DNA from: Saprospiraceae bacterium
GTDB taxonomy: Bacteria; Bacteroidota; Bacteroidia; Chitinophagales; Saprospiraceae
NCBI GenBank assembly: GCA_016715405.1
Contig: JADKAE010000017.1
Coordinates: 62,001 to 126,000 of the forward strand
Reading direction: 5' to 3'
Length of the DNA stretch: 64,000 nt
Made by a program: the position numbers and the translations under genes. The notes under the pieces were generated by a model, which made no database searches, had not been told where the DNA came from, and saw only the letters and a program-made list of their open reading frames with translations. Numbering within the stretch: position 1 is the stretch's first letter; each line of letters opens with the position of its first letter. This document shows, piece after piece, positions 36,805-45,692 of this stretch.

Positions 36805-37956
36805 CCCCAGCCAGCTCTTATAATACTCCTGGTCTTCCACGTTCATAGCGTAATCGGTGAGGCGGAGGGGGCGGAACGTATCTATCATCACGGCGAGTTC
36901 CTGGGTGTCCTTGGCGCCGATACTTTTTTCGATCGTACCGGGGTGAGGGCCGTGGGGAATGCCGCCGGGGTGCAGGGTAATCTGTCCGCGTTCTACGTTT
37001 TTGCGGCTCATGAAGTTGCCGTCTACGTAATAGAGCACTTCGTCGCTGTCGATATTGCTGTGGTTGTAGGGGGCAGGGATAGCCAGCGGGTGGTAGTCGT
37101 AGAGGCGCGGCACAAACGAGCAGATCACAAAATTGTGTCCGTCGAAAGTCTGGTGGACGGGCGGCGGTTGGTGCACGCGACCGGTAATGGGTTCAAACTG
37201 GTGTATCGAAAAAGCGTAGGGGTACGTATAGCCGTCCCAGCCTACTACGTCAAACGGGTGGTTGAGGTAGTAGTAGGGGTAGATCATGTCCTGTTTTTTG
37301 ATATAAAACAGAAACTTGCCTTTCTCGTCGTGGGTTTCCAGGTCGGTGGGTTTGCGGATATCGCGTTCGCAGAAGGGGGCGTGTTCGAGCAATTGTCCGA
37401 ACTGGTTGCGGTAGCGTTTCGGCGTGGTGATCGGGCCGTGCGATTCGATGATCAGCAGGCGGTTGTCGGGCGTGTCGACGTGCAGCTGGCACGTGGTGCC
37501 GCGGGGTATCACCACGTAATCGCCGTATTCGAAGCGCAATTTGCCGTACATACTCTGCATATAGCCAGTTCCTTCGTGTATAAAAATCACCTCGTCGGCG
37601 TCGGCATTTTTAAAATAATAATCGGTCATGCTCTTGCGCGGGGCTGCCAGGATGATCTTGCAGTCGTCGTTGACCAGCACGGGTTTGCGGCTTTTGAGGT
37701 AGTCGTCTTCGGGGGTGAGTTGGAAGCCTTTTAGACTGCGGGGTTTGAGTTGTTTGTCAAACACCACATTGGGCGCAATGCTATAAGGGTCGCCCACTTG
37801 CACGATCTGCGTGGGTGGGTTGCAGTGATATAAAATGGAGTACGTATCGCTAAACCCTTCGGTAGAAAAAAGTTCCTCCTGGTAGAGGCTGCCGTCGGGT
37901 TTGCGAAACTGGATGTGCCGCTTGTGCGGAATTTGGCCTAGGCTGTGGTAATGCAT
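36802..37956 (-). CDS. hmgA: Homogentisate 1,2-dioxygenase
   Basis: This 384-residue cupin-fold enzyme is of the shorter bacterial homogentisate dioxygenase type. The metal-site region is H-P-G-G-I-P-H-G-P-H-P-G near residue 330. Y-V-V-I-P-R-G-T-T-C, F-D-V-V-G-W-D-G and D-E-V-L-Y-Y-V-D-G-N-F-M are family landmarks. It opens the homogentisate ring to maleylacetoacetate. The next enzymes (maleylacetoacetate isomerase, fumarylacetoacetase) are not in the window. The start lies 22 bp after the MarR-type reading frame, which supports cotranscription with it. Confidence 0.96.
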   Translation of the reverse strand: MHYHSLGQIPHKRHIQFRKPDGSLYQEELFSTEGFSDTYSILYHCNPPTQIVQVGDPYSIAPNVVFDKQLKPRSLKGFQLTPEDDYLKSRKPVLVNDDCKIILAAPRKSMTDYYFKNADADEVIFIHEGTGYMQSMYGKLRFEYGDYVVIPRGTTCQLHVDTPDNRLLIIESHGPITTPKRYRNQFGQLLEHAPFCERDIRKPTDLETHDEKGKFLFYIKKQDMIYPYYYLNHPFDVVGWDGYTYPYAFSIHQFEPITGRVHQPPPVHQTFDGHNFVICSFVPRLYDYHPLAIPAPYNHSNIDSDEVLYYVDGNFMSRKNVERGQITLHPGGIPHGPHPGTIEKSIGAKDTQELAVMIDTFRPLRLTDYAMNVEDQEYYKSWLG

Positions 37957-37978
37957 GATGAAAATGCGGTTTTATCGA

Positions 37979-38364
37979 TTAGTCGTTGATATTTTCAAAT
38001 ACGGCGTCCAGGATTTGCACCAGTTCGCCGAGTTGTTCCCGGGAGATGCCCTGCCAGGCTTTTTTCCTGCCGGCGTTGATGATGGGGGTCACTTCTTCAA
38101 TTTTTTTTTTTTGCACAATAAGTCCAGTATGCGCGTAACAGTCGGGGCGTCTTTAAAAGAGGCTTTGGCTATTTCAAACTGATTGAGTCCGTCGTGGCGC
38201 TTCAACAAATGCAGGATCACCCATTGATCAACCGTTATATCTGCATCGGCAGCGGAGAGTTGCTCTTGAAAAAAATGCTTCATGCGCTTAGCGGTGCGCT
38301 CCAGTACAAACCCGGGGATCTCTATCTGAGCATCCGGTTTGATGGATTGTGTATATGGTACCAT
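37979..38364 (-). pseudogene. MarR-family regulator, damaged at a poly-A tract
   Basis: From ATG 38364 the frame encodes a MarR-type DNA-binding domain (I-P-G-F-V-L-E-R-T-A-K, then T-V-D-Q-W-V-I-L-H-L-L, F-K-D-A-P-T-V-T-R-I-L-D-L-L). It then runs into twelve A residues (T12 at 38101-38112 on the plus strand) and stops at 38089. One more A would let translation continue as I-E-E-V-T-P-I-I-N-A-G-R-K-K-A-W-Q-G to a stop at 37979, the usual C-terminal dimerisation helix. Even then the winged beta-hairpin with D-R-R and the start of the last helix is absent. So roughly 25 residues seem deleted between two Lys/AAA-rich sites. It would regulate the downstream hmgA-hppD genes. A -7 box is at 38386-38393. 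Either a real deletion or an assembly collapse. Confidence 0.7.
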
Positions 38365-38385
38365 GAGATGGTGAAATTGTTTGTG

Positions 38386-38393
38386 CAAAAATA
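38386..38393 (-). promoter_or_regulatory. -7 box (TATTTTTG) of the homogentisate operon
   Basis: The plus strand reads CAAAAATA. The box lies 22 bases upstream of ATG 38364 and favours that start over the TTG at 38388. Confidence 0.55.
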
Positions 38394-39174
38394 GTTAGTA
38401 TAGCAATTATTTCAAAATTTATTTTTTATTTATGCTTTCAGCAGTTTAGCGTTAGCGTTTAGAGCTAAGCCCTAACCGCTAAGGTCTCAGTTAGCAGTTA
38501 GCGCTAAAGCTAAGCTACCAACCGCTAAACCTCAGCAGCTACCCATAGCGCTGAAAGCTTAACAGCGTATCCCGGCATTACGCGGTTGCCTTGGCAGTGC
38601 AAAACCGCCGCCCTAACCTGAGCAGTCTTTCACAACAGCAAAGTCGTCGACTGCAGCCCCGATGGACAAACCACCGGTGTTGCCCACAAACTGGACGAGG
38701 CATTCTGGAATTCAAGACTGCGACGCCACGCTGAATATCCTGCCTGCTTGCATATCAGCAACTGAATCAGTTGTTGATGCCGAGTTCGAAGTCCAGCAAG
38801 ATCCAATATGAATGCCAGTACTGGCCTTGTGGCAATAAGGCCTGTTTGCCGATAGTTCGACCTTGCCACGCAAATTGCCCAGGCTCGGTGCAGTGGTCTT
38901 GACCGATTATAAAAAGGCAGCGACCAACTGTGATTACTAAACGGTCAGGATAGACGCGTTGGTGCTGGAGAGAAACGAATTTGATAGGAGAGGGCCGAGC
39001 AGTCAGGACTCAGCAACTTGACCTAACTGTGAGCCCTATTTGGTTAGCTAGAAATGCTGCGCATCAGTTCACAGCCCTGAGCCCTGACTGCTGTCTCATT
39101 TTTTTCACATCCTTGAACAAATGTATATACATTGATGTTTAAACATTATTATTCATCAATAAAAGGGAAAAACC
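38394..39174. other. 780-bp region without a supported gene; repeats and possible decayed DNA
   Basis: The region holds a degenerate GTTTAGCGTTAG repeat at 38446-38530 and a hairpin at 38997-39092 of the CAGGGCTC type. Between them are about 430 bases (38560-38990) with only short frames. One 65-codon plus-strand frame (about 38628-38815) reads like protein, with Asp-Cys-Asp and balanced composition, but begins after a stop and breaks off; another short frame continues in a different register. This could be a decayed gene or poorly assembled DNA. No RNA gene was recognised. Confidence 0.5.
38997..39092. repeat. Hairpin of the CAGGGCTC family (copy 1)
   Basis: The left CAGTCAGGACTCAG and right CTGAGCCCTGACTG pair at 13 of 14 positions; inner words are more degenerate. 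The same unit type builds the hairpin at 51584-51665. Confidence 0.7.
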
Positions 39175-39762
39175 ATGTCAACAGCAACAGCAACACAGAC
39201 GGCCACCTGGGCCATTGATAACGCACATTCGGAGATCAGCTTCAAGGTAAAACACCTGATGATCACCAACGTTACCGGTTATTTTCGCGAATTTGGCGGC
39301 CATATCACGCCCTCTGAGCAGGGTTGGGAAGGCGCTTCGGTAGAATTTTTCGCCAAAACGGCCAGCGTGGATACCAACCAGAAAGACCGCGACGCGCACC
39401 TGCAAAGCGACGATTTCTTTAATGCAGCTCAATTCCCCGAACTGCGCTTCGTGTCTACGTCGTTTGAAAACGCCGGCGGCAACCAGTACAAGATGAACGG
39501 CAATCTGACGATCCGCGATATCACGAAAACGGTAACACTGAACGTAGAATCACTGGGCGAGGTACAAGATCCCTATGGCAATACGAAATCAGGTTTTGAA
39601 ATTTCAGGCACGATCAACCGCCAGGATTTCGGCCTGCGCTGGAGCGCCGTCACGGAAGCAGGTGGTATCGTGGTGAGCGATGAGGTACGCTTGCAGTTGA
39701 ATGTGCAGGGTGGTTTTGCCTTCGGCAGTTTAGCGATAGGGTTTAGTGCATTCGCAGTTTAG
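39175..39762 (+). CDS. YceI-family protein with repeat-derived C terminus
   Basis: This 195-residue protein has the YceI lipocalin-like fold: T-W-A-I-D-N-A-H-S-E-I-S-F-K-V-K-H-L-M, then R-D-A-H-L-Q-S-D-D-F-F, F-P-E-L-R-F, I-R-D-I-T-K-T-V and I-N-R-Q-D-F-G-L-R-W. It has no signal peptide, so it is the cytoplasmic form. YceI proteins bind long polyisoprenoid or amide ligands in a hydrophobic pocket; the physiological role is unclear. The family normally ends shortly after V-R-L-Q-L-N-V. The last 15 or so residues (A-F-G-S-L-A-I-G-F-S-A-F-A-V) and the TAG stop are encoded by the adjacent GTTTAGCG repeat. Confidence 0.93.
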   Translation: MSTATATQTATWAIDNAHSEISFKVKHLMITNVTGYFREFGGHITPSEQGWEGASVEFFAKTASVDTNQKDRDAHLQSDDFFNAAQFPELRFVSTSFENAGGNQYKMNGNLTIRDITKTVTLNVESLGEVQDPYGNTKSGFEISGTINRQDFGLRWSAVTEAGGIVVSDEVRLQLNVQGGFAFGSLAIGFSAFAV

Positions 39763-39856
39763 CGATAGGGTTTAGTTTTCTAAACATTCAGCTAAACCCT
39801 AACGCTAAACCCTAACGCTAAACCCAATCGCTAAACCCGCCAAAGGCGCTAAACCT
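39717..39856. repeat. Tandem-unit hairpin, GTTTAGCG family (copy 3)
   Basis: The left arm alternates GTTTAGCGATAGG blocks with the palindromes TGCCTTCGGCA and TGCATTCGCA. The right arm is a run of CGCTAAACCCTAA units. It lies between convergent genes and supplies both stops: TAG of YceI (39760-39762) and the stop of clpB (complement of CTA, 39849-39851). Confidence 0.92.
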
Positions 39857-42464
39857 CCTTAACCACCGGCTGCCTAAACACCACCACCCCGTCAAACACA
39901 TCGAGTACGATGCGGCTATTGGGCACAATCTCGCCTAGCAGCATTTGCTTGGAAAGCTGATTGAGCACGCGTTTCTGGATCACACGTTTGAGCGGGCGGG
40001 CGCCGAATTCGGGGTGATAGCCCTCCTCGGCTATCCAGTCCATGGCTTGGGGCGTGATAGTGAGTTTGATATCCTGTTTGGCCAGCATCTTGCGCAGCTC
40101 GTTGAGTTGCAGTTCCACGATACCCCTGATATCCGATTTGGAGAGGGGGCGGAACATAATCACCTCGTCGATACGGTTGAGGAATTCGGGGCGCACGCTT
40201 TGCTTCAGGATTTCGAACACCAGATTTTTCGTCTTCTCGATCACCTCGTCTTTATCTTCCTCTTTCATACGCTCGAAATTCTCGCGGATAATATCGGAGC
40301 CGATATTCGAGGTCATTATAATAATCGTATTCTTAAAATTGGCGACGCGGCCCTTATTGTCGGTCAGGCGGCCGTCTTCGAGCACTTGCAGCAGAATATT
40401 CCACACATCGGGGTGTGCTTTTTCGATCTCGTCGAGCAGCACGACAGAGTAGGGTTTGCGGCGCACGGCTTCGGTGAGTTGTCCGCCTTCGTCGTAGCCC
40501 ACATAACCCGGAGGCGCGCCTACCAGCCTTGACACCGTGTGGCGTTCCTGGTATTCGCTCATATCGATGCGGGTCATCAGGTTTTCGTCGTTGAAGAGGT
40601 ATTCTGCCAGCGCTTTGGCCAGCTCCGTTTTGCCCACGCCGGTAGTGCCCAGGAACAAGAATGATCCGATGGGGCGGCGTTCGTTGGACAAGCCGGTGCG
40701 GCTGCGGCGGATGGCGTCGGCCACGGCTTCAACGGCTTCTTCCTGGCCTATCACGCGGTTGTGCAGTTCTGCTTCGAGGTGCAGCAGCTTATCGCGTTCG
40801 CTTTGCAGCATGCGGGTCACGGGAATGCCGGTCCACTTGCTCACGATTTCGGCGATATCTTCGGCGTCCACGTCTTCTTTTACCAGCAATTTACTGCGGC
40901 CCTGCATATCCTTGATCTTGGCCGTATATTCCTCGAATCGCTTCTGCACTTCGGGTATGCGACCGTAGCGTATTTCTGCTACCAGACTAAAATTGCCTTC
41001 GCGTTCAGCCCGGTTGGCTTCCTGGCGCAGTTGCTCGATCTCCTCCTTCGATTTTTGCAGCCCCTGCACCAGTTCGCGTTCGGTTTCCCACTGCGCGCGC
41101 AGGGCGTTGCGGCGGTCTTCGAGGTTGGCCAGGTCTTCGTTGATCTTGTTGATCTTCTGGGTATCGTTTTCGCGTTTCATCGCCTCGCGTTCGATTTCGA
41201 GCTGGCGGATCTTGCGTTCCACCTCGTCGAGTTCCTCCGGCATGGAGTTCATTTCGAGGCGCAGGCGGGCGGCCGCTTCGTCTATCAGGTCGATGGCCTT
41301 ATCGGGCAGGAAGCGGTCGGTGATGTAGCGCGTTGAGAGTTGCACGGCGGCCACCACCGCTTCGTTGAGGATATTGATCTTGTGGTGGGTTTCGTAGCGT
41401 TCCTTGAGTCCGCGCAGAATCGAGATAGCGTCCTCCTCGCTGGGTTCGTCCACCATCACCACCTGGAAACGTCGTTCGAGGGCTTTATCGCTTTCGAAAT
41501 ATTTCTGGTATTCGTTGAGCGTGGTGGCGCCAATGGCGCGCAGTTCGCCGCGGGCGAGGGCGGGTTTGAGGATATTGGCGGCGTCCATAGCGCCCTGGGT
41601 TTTGCCGGCGCCTATGAGCGTGTGGATCTCGTCGATAAAGAGGAAGATATTGCCGCCGGCGCTCGTTACTTCGTTGACCACCGCTTTGAGGCGCTCTTCG
41701 AATTCGCCCTGGTATTTGGCGCCTGCGATGAGCGCGCCCATATCGAGGGCGTAGATGTCTTTGTCGAGCAGGTCTTCGGGTACGTCGCCGTTCACGATGC
41801 GGTGGGCGAGGCCTTCTACGATGGCGGTTTTACCCACGCCGGGTTCGCCGATGAGCACCGGGTTGTTTTTGGTGCGGCGCGCCAGGATGTGCAATACGCG
41901 GCGGATCTCCTCCTCGCGGCCGATCACAGGGTCGAGTTTGCCGTCGCGGGCGCGTTCGTTGAGGTTGACGGCGTATTTGTTGAGGGCGTTGTACGACTGC
42001 TCGGCGCTGGAACTGGTCACCCGGCCGCCTTTGCGCAGTTCTTTGATGGCCGCCTTGAGGTTGTTCTCGTTAAGGCCGGCGTCTTTGAGCATCTGCGACA
42101 CGCTGTCTTTTACAGCCAGCAGGGCCAGCAGCAAGTGTTCGAGGCTCACGTATTCGTCGCCGAATTCTTTGAGGTAGTTATTGGCGCGCTGCAGCACTTC
42201 ATTGGTGGTGCGGGCCAGGTATTGACTGCCGCTACCGCCGCTCACGCGCGGATACGACATCACGATGCTGTCTACCGCCTGCTTTACGGTCTGGTGGTTG
42301 GCGCCCACTTTTTTGAATACAAAAGGCGCCACGTTTTCATCGACTTCCAGGATACCTTTCAGCAAGTGCCCGGGCTCAACAGATTGGTGTTCGTTTTCCA
42401 ATGCTAATTGCTGGGCGCGTTGTATAGCCTCCTGGGCTTTTAGGGTGAAATTGTTGAGGTTCAT
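39849..42464 (-). CDS. clpB: ATP-dependent disaggregase ClpB
   Basis: This 871-residue Hsp100 ATPase has two N-terminal Clp-N repeats (residues 1-145). The first AAA+ module has Walker A G-E-P-G-V-G-K-T and Walker B L-F-I-D-E-I-H. The long middle coiled coil is at about residues 405-525 (E-E-L-D-E-V-E-R-K-I-R-Q). The second AAA+ module has G-T-T-G-V-G-K-T and V-V-L-L-D-E-I-E-K-A-H. The middle domain separates ClpB from ClpA/ClpC. It works with DnaK to rescue aggregated proteins. The last two codons and the stop fall in a repeat hairpin shared with the convergent YceI gene. No heat-shock promoter was identified. Confidence 0.97.
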   Translation of the reverse strand: MNLNNFTLKAQEAIQRAQQLALENEHQSVEPGHLLKGILEVDENVAPFVFKKVGANHQTVKQAVDSIVMSYPRVSGGSGSQYLARTTNEVLQRANNYLKEFGDEYVSLEHLLLALLAVKDSVSQMLKDAGLNENNLKAAIKELRKGGRVTSSSAEQSYNALNKYAVNLNERARDGKLDPVIGREEEIRRVLHILARRTKNNPVLIGEPGVGKTAIVEGLAHRIVNGDVPEDLLDKDIYALDMGALIAGAKYQGEFEERLKAVVNEVTSAGGNIFLFIDEIHTLIGAGKTQGAMDAANILKPALARGELRAIGATTLNEYQKYFESDKALERRFQVVMVDEPSEEDAISILRGLKERYETHHKINILNEAVVAAVQLSTRYITDRFLPDKAIDLIDEAAARLRLEMNSMPEELDEVERKIRQLEIEREAMKRENDTQKINKINEDLANLEDRRNALRAQWETERELVQGLQKSKEEIEQLRQEANRAEREGNFSLVAEIRYGRIPEVQKRFEEYTAKIKDMQGRSKLLVKEDVDAEDIAEIVSKWTGIPVTRMLQSERDKLLHLEAELHNRVIGQEEAVEAVADAIRRSRTGLSNERRPIGSFLFLGTTGVGKTELAKALAEYLFNDENLMTRIDMSEYQERHTVSRLVGAPPGYVGYDEGGQLTEAVRRKPYSVVLLDEIEKAHPDVWNILLQVLEDGRLTDNKGRVANFKNTIIIMTSNIGSDIIRENFERMKEEDKDEVIEKTKNLVFEILKQSVRPEFLNRIDEVIMFRPLSKSDIRGIVELQLNELRKMLAKQDIKLTITPQAMDWIAEEGYHPEFGARPLKRVIQKRVLNQLSKQMLLGEIVPNSRIVLDVFDGVVVFRQPVVKEV

Positions 42465-42590
42465 AAGTTCAGTTTGTAGTTGTCAATAGCTTTATTAAAC
42501 GGGCAATTCTTGTGCCAGGGGGGAAATGGGGGGGCGGGGCTGACAATATGGCTTGCCGATTGATTCTTATGAGACAGGTTGGCAGGGTTA

Positions 42591-42694
42591 TTTTTACCGC
42601 AGAGTTAAAAGGAGTTATGCGCCGAGTTTCGCAGAGTCAAAATAATGCTCTGCGAAACTCCTTTTTACTCCTTCTAACTCTGCGGTAAAAAAAA
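42591..42694. repeat. Tandem-unit hairpin, GCAGAGTT/GGAGTT family (copy 2)
   Basis: The outer arms TTTTTACCGCAGAGTTA and its complement pair almost perfectly. Inner words AAAGGAGTT and GAGTTTCGCAGAG also pair with the opposite arm. The right arm encodes the last residues and the stop (complement of CTA, 42674-42676) of the minus-strand gene. Confidence 0.9.
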
Positions 42695-45615
42695 CAGCCC
42701 ATCCACCACACACCGAAACCCCACCGTCGCATTGCGCTCAAAACCCGGCGACACGCGCAGCAGCATCTGCCGATACGACAGCGGTCTGGGCCCGCCCTGC
42801 ACATACCACCAACTGCCTCCGGGGTGGTAATAACTGCCGCCTTTGAGCAGGATATAGCCGTAGGTATCGCTTTGGTACCAGTCGTTGGTCATTTGCCACA
42901 CGCAGCCTACCAGGTCTTGCAAGCCCCAGGGATTGGCGCCTTTGGGATAACTCCCCACTGGGTAGAGTACGCCGTTGCCGGGATTGCAGCGCTTGGGGTG
43001 GAGGGCGCCCACGGCGTTGAGTTGGAAGGTGGCGCTCACCTTGGTGGCGCCTTTGGGCGCTTGTTCGCCGCTGTTGCCCCAGGGCCAGCGCCGTCCATCG
43101 GCGGTTTGGGCGGCGTATTGCCATTCGGCTTCGGTGGGTAGTCGTTTGCCGGCCCAGGTGGCGTAGGCGCGGGCGTCTTCGTAGCTCACGTGGACCACGG
43201 GGAAATCCGCTTGTCCGGCCCGGGGCGCTCCGTTGATCCAGTGCGCCAGGAAATTGGCCGTATCCGCCGGGGTATATCCGGTGGCCTCCAAAAACTCCTT
43301 GAACTGCCGGTTGGTCACCGGGTATTTGTCCATGAAAAAACGCGGCATCTTGATCGTTTTGGGATAATCGGCCTTTGGGTAGCTGATAAATTCGTCGCCG
43401 TTGCTCACTTGCATGGTAAACGCGCCGGCGGGGATGGCTACCATACCGCGCGGGACTTTGGTTGCCGGCTTTGTGGGTGTTGACCGCGACACCAGCACGG
43501 GCTGTCCGGCGGGAATTCGCAGGATAGCTTCGTCTAAAAGTTCGTTTTTATCAAAAAGCTGCACCACGTATTTGCCGCTTATTTTTCCAAAAATATCGGA
43601 CAAATACACCAGCGTAGCCGTATCCGACGCCAGTAACTCTACGTGTGTTTTATCGTAGGCCGGGTCGCCTTCCCAGATTCTGAGCACCTCGCCGCCGGCA
43701 GCCCGGATGGCCAGGGCGCCGCCCTCGAATTTGAGGTCCAGCAAGCGGGGCATAACCGCCAGGGCGCTCACGGCGCCTTCGTTGTTGGTGTGCAAGTCGC
43801 TGCGGTCGAAAGCGTCGAGTTGGGCATTGATGCAGGTTTTGCCGCCGCAATTTGCCACCACTGCTTCCTCGTGGCGCCACAGGTCGACGCAGTGGTAGCC
43901 CTCCGGCACGGGCGCCTCGAATAACGGCCCGCGGCATCCTTCGGGGCGCAGACTAAAAATCGTGTAGAGCGCCTTGCGGCCGTTGCGCCAGGCATTTACA
44001 TACACGCTATCCAGGCGCGTAGGCCATAGTGGGGTGAGGTTTTTTGATAAAAAAGTGCCCGAATTTTCGCGAAGAATGCGCACACAATGCCCCCAGAAGC
44101 GGTAGTCGCTCTCCACCCAATCGGGGCGACCGGGGCGCATCACGTTGATCTCCACGCCGTAGCCGTTGAACAGGGCCGTGGCGTATTCGCGGCGCACCCG
44201 TTCGCGGGCGATCTCCACCACCCTGAATATCGCAAAATCGGGTTTGATGAGTTTGTTGAGGTTCAGCAGGGGCACGTGGTAGATGTCGTTGTGGACCCGG
44301 CCTGCCATGATGCCGGGCATGTCCTTGGGTACGGCCATGCCTTCGCTGTAGAGCAGCACGCCCGGACGGGCATCGTCGGCGGCCTGTTGGAGCGCTTTGC
44401 TGGCCTCGGCTTTGGTATCGAGCACCACGCCGTCGGCGCTTGCCTGACTTATCATGGCGGTCATCGAGGCCAGTCCGGCGGCCTCGGAGCTGTCGTCCCA
44501 GGGGTTGTAGCTGATAAAATAGCGCGTGCCCATCGCGCGGCACTGTTCGGCCAGTAGGCGTTGCTTCGGCAATCCGCCCGGCAGGTCGGCCATGAGGTCC
44601 CACTGGGTGCGCTGGTCCATACCCAACGCGGGCCAGGTTGGCCAGATGGTGAAGATCTCGTCGCCGCCGTAGAGGCTTTGCATTTGTTTCAAAAAACGAT
44701 TCAGGCCATAACCACCTGCGGGCGAGAAATAATCGGGGTCCCAGGCCATCATCAGGTGCATCGAATAGGCTTTGCGGGCGTAGGCCAGGTCGGGTCGCTC
44801 GTACAGCGAGTTGTCAAAGTTTTTCCAGACGGGCTGGTGGGGTTGTCCTTTGGGCGCGTCGTAGAGCAGTCGCTCCTGGAAACACTTTTTGAGCGCCGAC
44901 TGCCAGTTGGGCCCCTCCGCTACGTCGATATACAGCAGGTACTGCACCTCAGCACCAGGTTTCAGGCGGTAGGGCGTACGGATGAGCAGGTAATTCTGGA
45001 TCGTATCTTGTGTGCGGCGCACGAGTCCGTATAGCCAGCGGTTGGCCGCCAGCGGCATCGTCGAAAACCCCAAATCCTGGTTGTTGTGCGGTACCACCAC
45101 CTCTATCGGCGAAAAGCCGGGGCGGTAAAGCAGCGAGCGGCTGGTATCGGGAGAAGCGGCAAACGGGTCGAAGAGTTTGGGTATGTTGGAATTCACCGCA
45201 TGTCGGGGTTGGGCAATAGCGTCTTTGTATTTTTTACCCATAATAAAAAAATGGTCGGCCTTGCCGCCAAAGGGTACTATATTATTGATTAACAATTCTT
45301 TATTAGAAATATTTTTAAAATAAACAGTCCCCAGAAACCCTTCCTGCAATTGGTAATTGACCTGCACCGCAGCTCCAGCATTTTGCCCGATACCTGCCGG
45401 AGGAACGCCGTATCGGTAGTCGTCAGCCACTCGCGGTTTAATTCCAAAGCGAGGATAGGCAGATCGGGTAGGGTATAGCGGATGGGTTCGCCGTCTTGTC
45501 GGGCCACCACGGCTTTTAGCGCCAGCGGGTTGGTGGTAGACCATTCGAGGGCCGGCCACTGGGCCTGGGCGGAAAATACCGGGAGGACAAGGGTTAGGAG
45601 GAGGGGGAGGCGCAT
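42674..45615 (-). CDS. Secreted TIM-barrel/glycosidase-like protein fused to a SUMF1 (FGE-sulfatase) domain (one frameshift)
   Basis: The frames 45289-45615 and 42674-45559 form one protein of about 980 residues. One missing C near 45367-45368 (plus strand) joins M-L-E-L-R to V-Q-V-N-Y-Q-L. A signal peptide (L-L-L-T-L-V-L-P-V-F-S-A-Q-A) is followed by a beta-rich domain. A probable TIM-barrel region at about residues 270-560 has M-M-A-W-D-P-D-Y-F, F-I-S-Y-N-P-W-D-D and A-D-G-V-V-L-D-T, recalling alpha-amylase-like glycosidases. A beta domain follows. The C-terminal 220 residues are a formylglycine-generating-enzyme-like domain (P-R-G-M-V-A-I-P-A-G-A-F, L-P-T-E-A-E-W-Q-Y-A, G-G-S-Y-Y-H-P-G). 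The TIM-barrel assignment is tentative; the SUMF1 domain is clear. A -7 box at 45647-45654 lies in the repeat upstream. Confidence 0.85.
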
Positions 45616-45690
45616 GGTTCTCTGTTCTCTGTTAAAGTATACTTGGCAAAGATAATGAACGGATAACAGACAACCGAGAACGGAGAACGG
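45616..45690. repeat. Tandem-unit hairpin, GTTCTCT family (copy 2), with embedded promoter
   Basis: The left arm has two CTCTGTT units and the right arm degenerate complementary heptamers. The core matches the element at 29874-29990 over about 45 bases, but that one has five left units. The loop contains CAAAGATA (45647-45654), giving TATCTTTG on the minus strand 32 bases upstream of the SUMF1 fusion start. A TTG 16 bases further up fits a -33 element. Confidence 0.88.
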
Positions 45691-45692
45691 AT

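Noticed and set aside
36694..37734. 346-residue plus-strand ORF opposite hmgA
   Set aside because: It lies antisense to the conserved homogentisate dioxygenase gene and begins inside a repeat hairpin.
38630..38869. 79-residue minus-strand ORF in the gene-poor region
   Set aside because: No domain, promoter or plausible start context; composition does not differ from the other frames there.
39781..39840. Telomere-like CCCTAA/TTTAGGG repeats
   Set aside because: The CTAAACCCTAA words resemble plant-type telomeric repeats, but they are interrupted, short, and paired with a complementary arm in an ordinary bacterial gene context.
25942..39856. CRISPR arrays at the tandem-repeat sites
   Set aside because: Units are only 7-16 nt, there are no unique spacers of regular length, the arms are complementary to each other, and no cas genes are present.
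41340..42407. 355-residue plus-strand ORF opposite clpB
   Set aside because: It is a shadow of clpB: high-GC codon structure of the real gene keeps the antisense frame open, and the translation has no recognisable domain.
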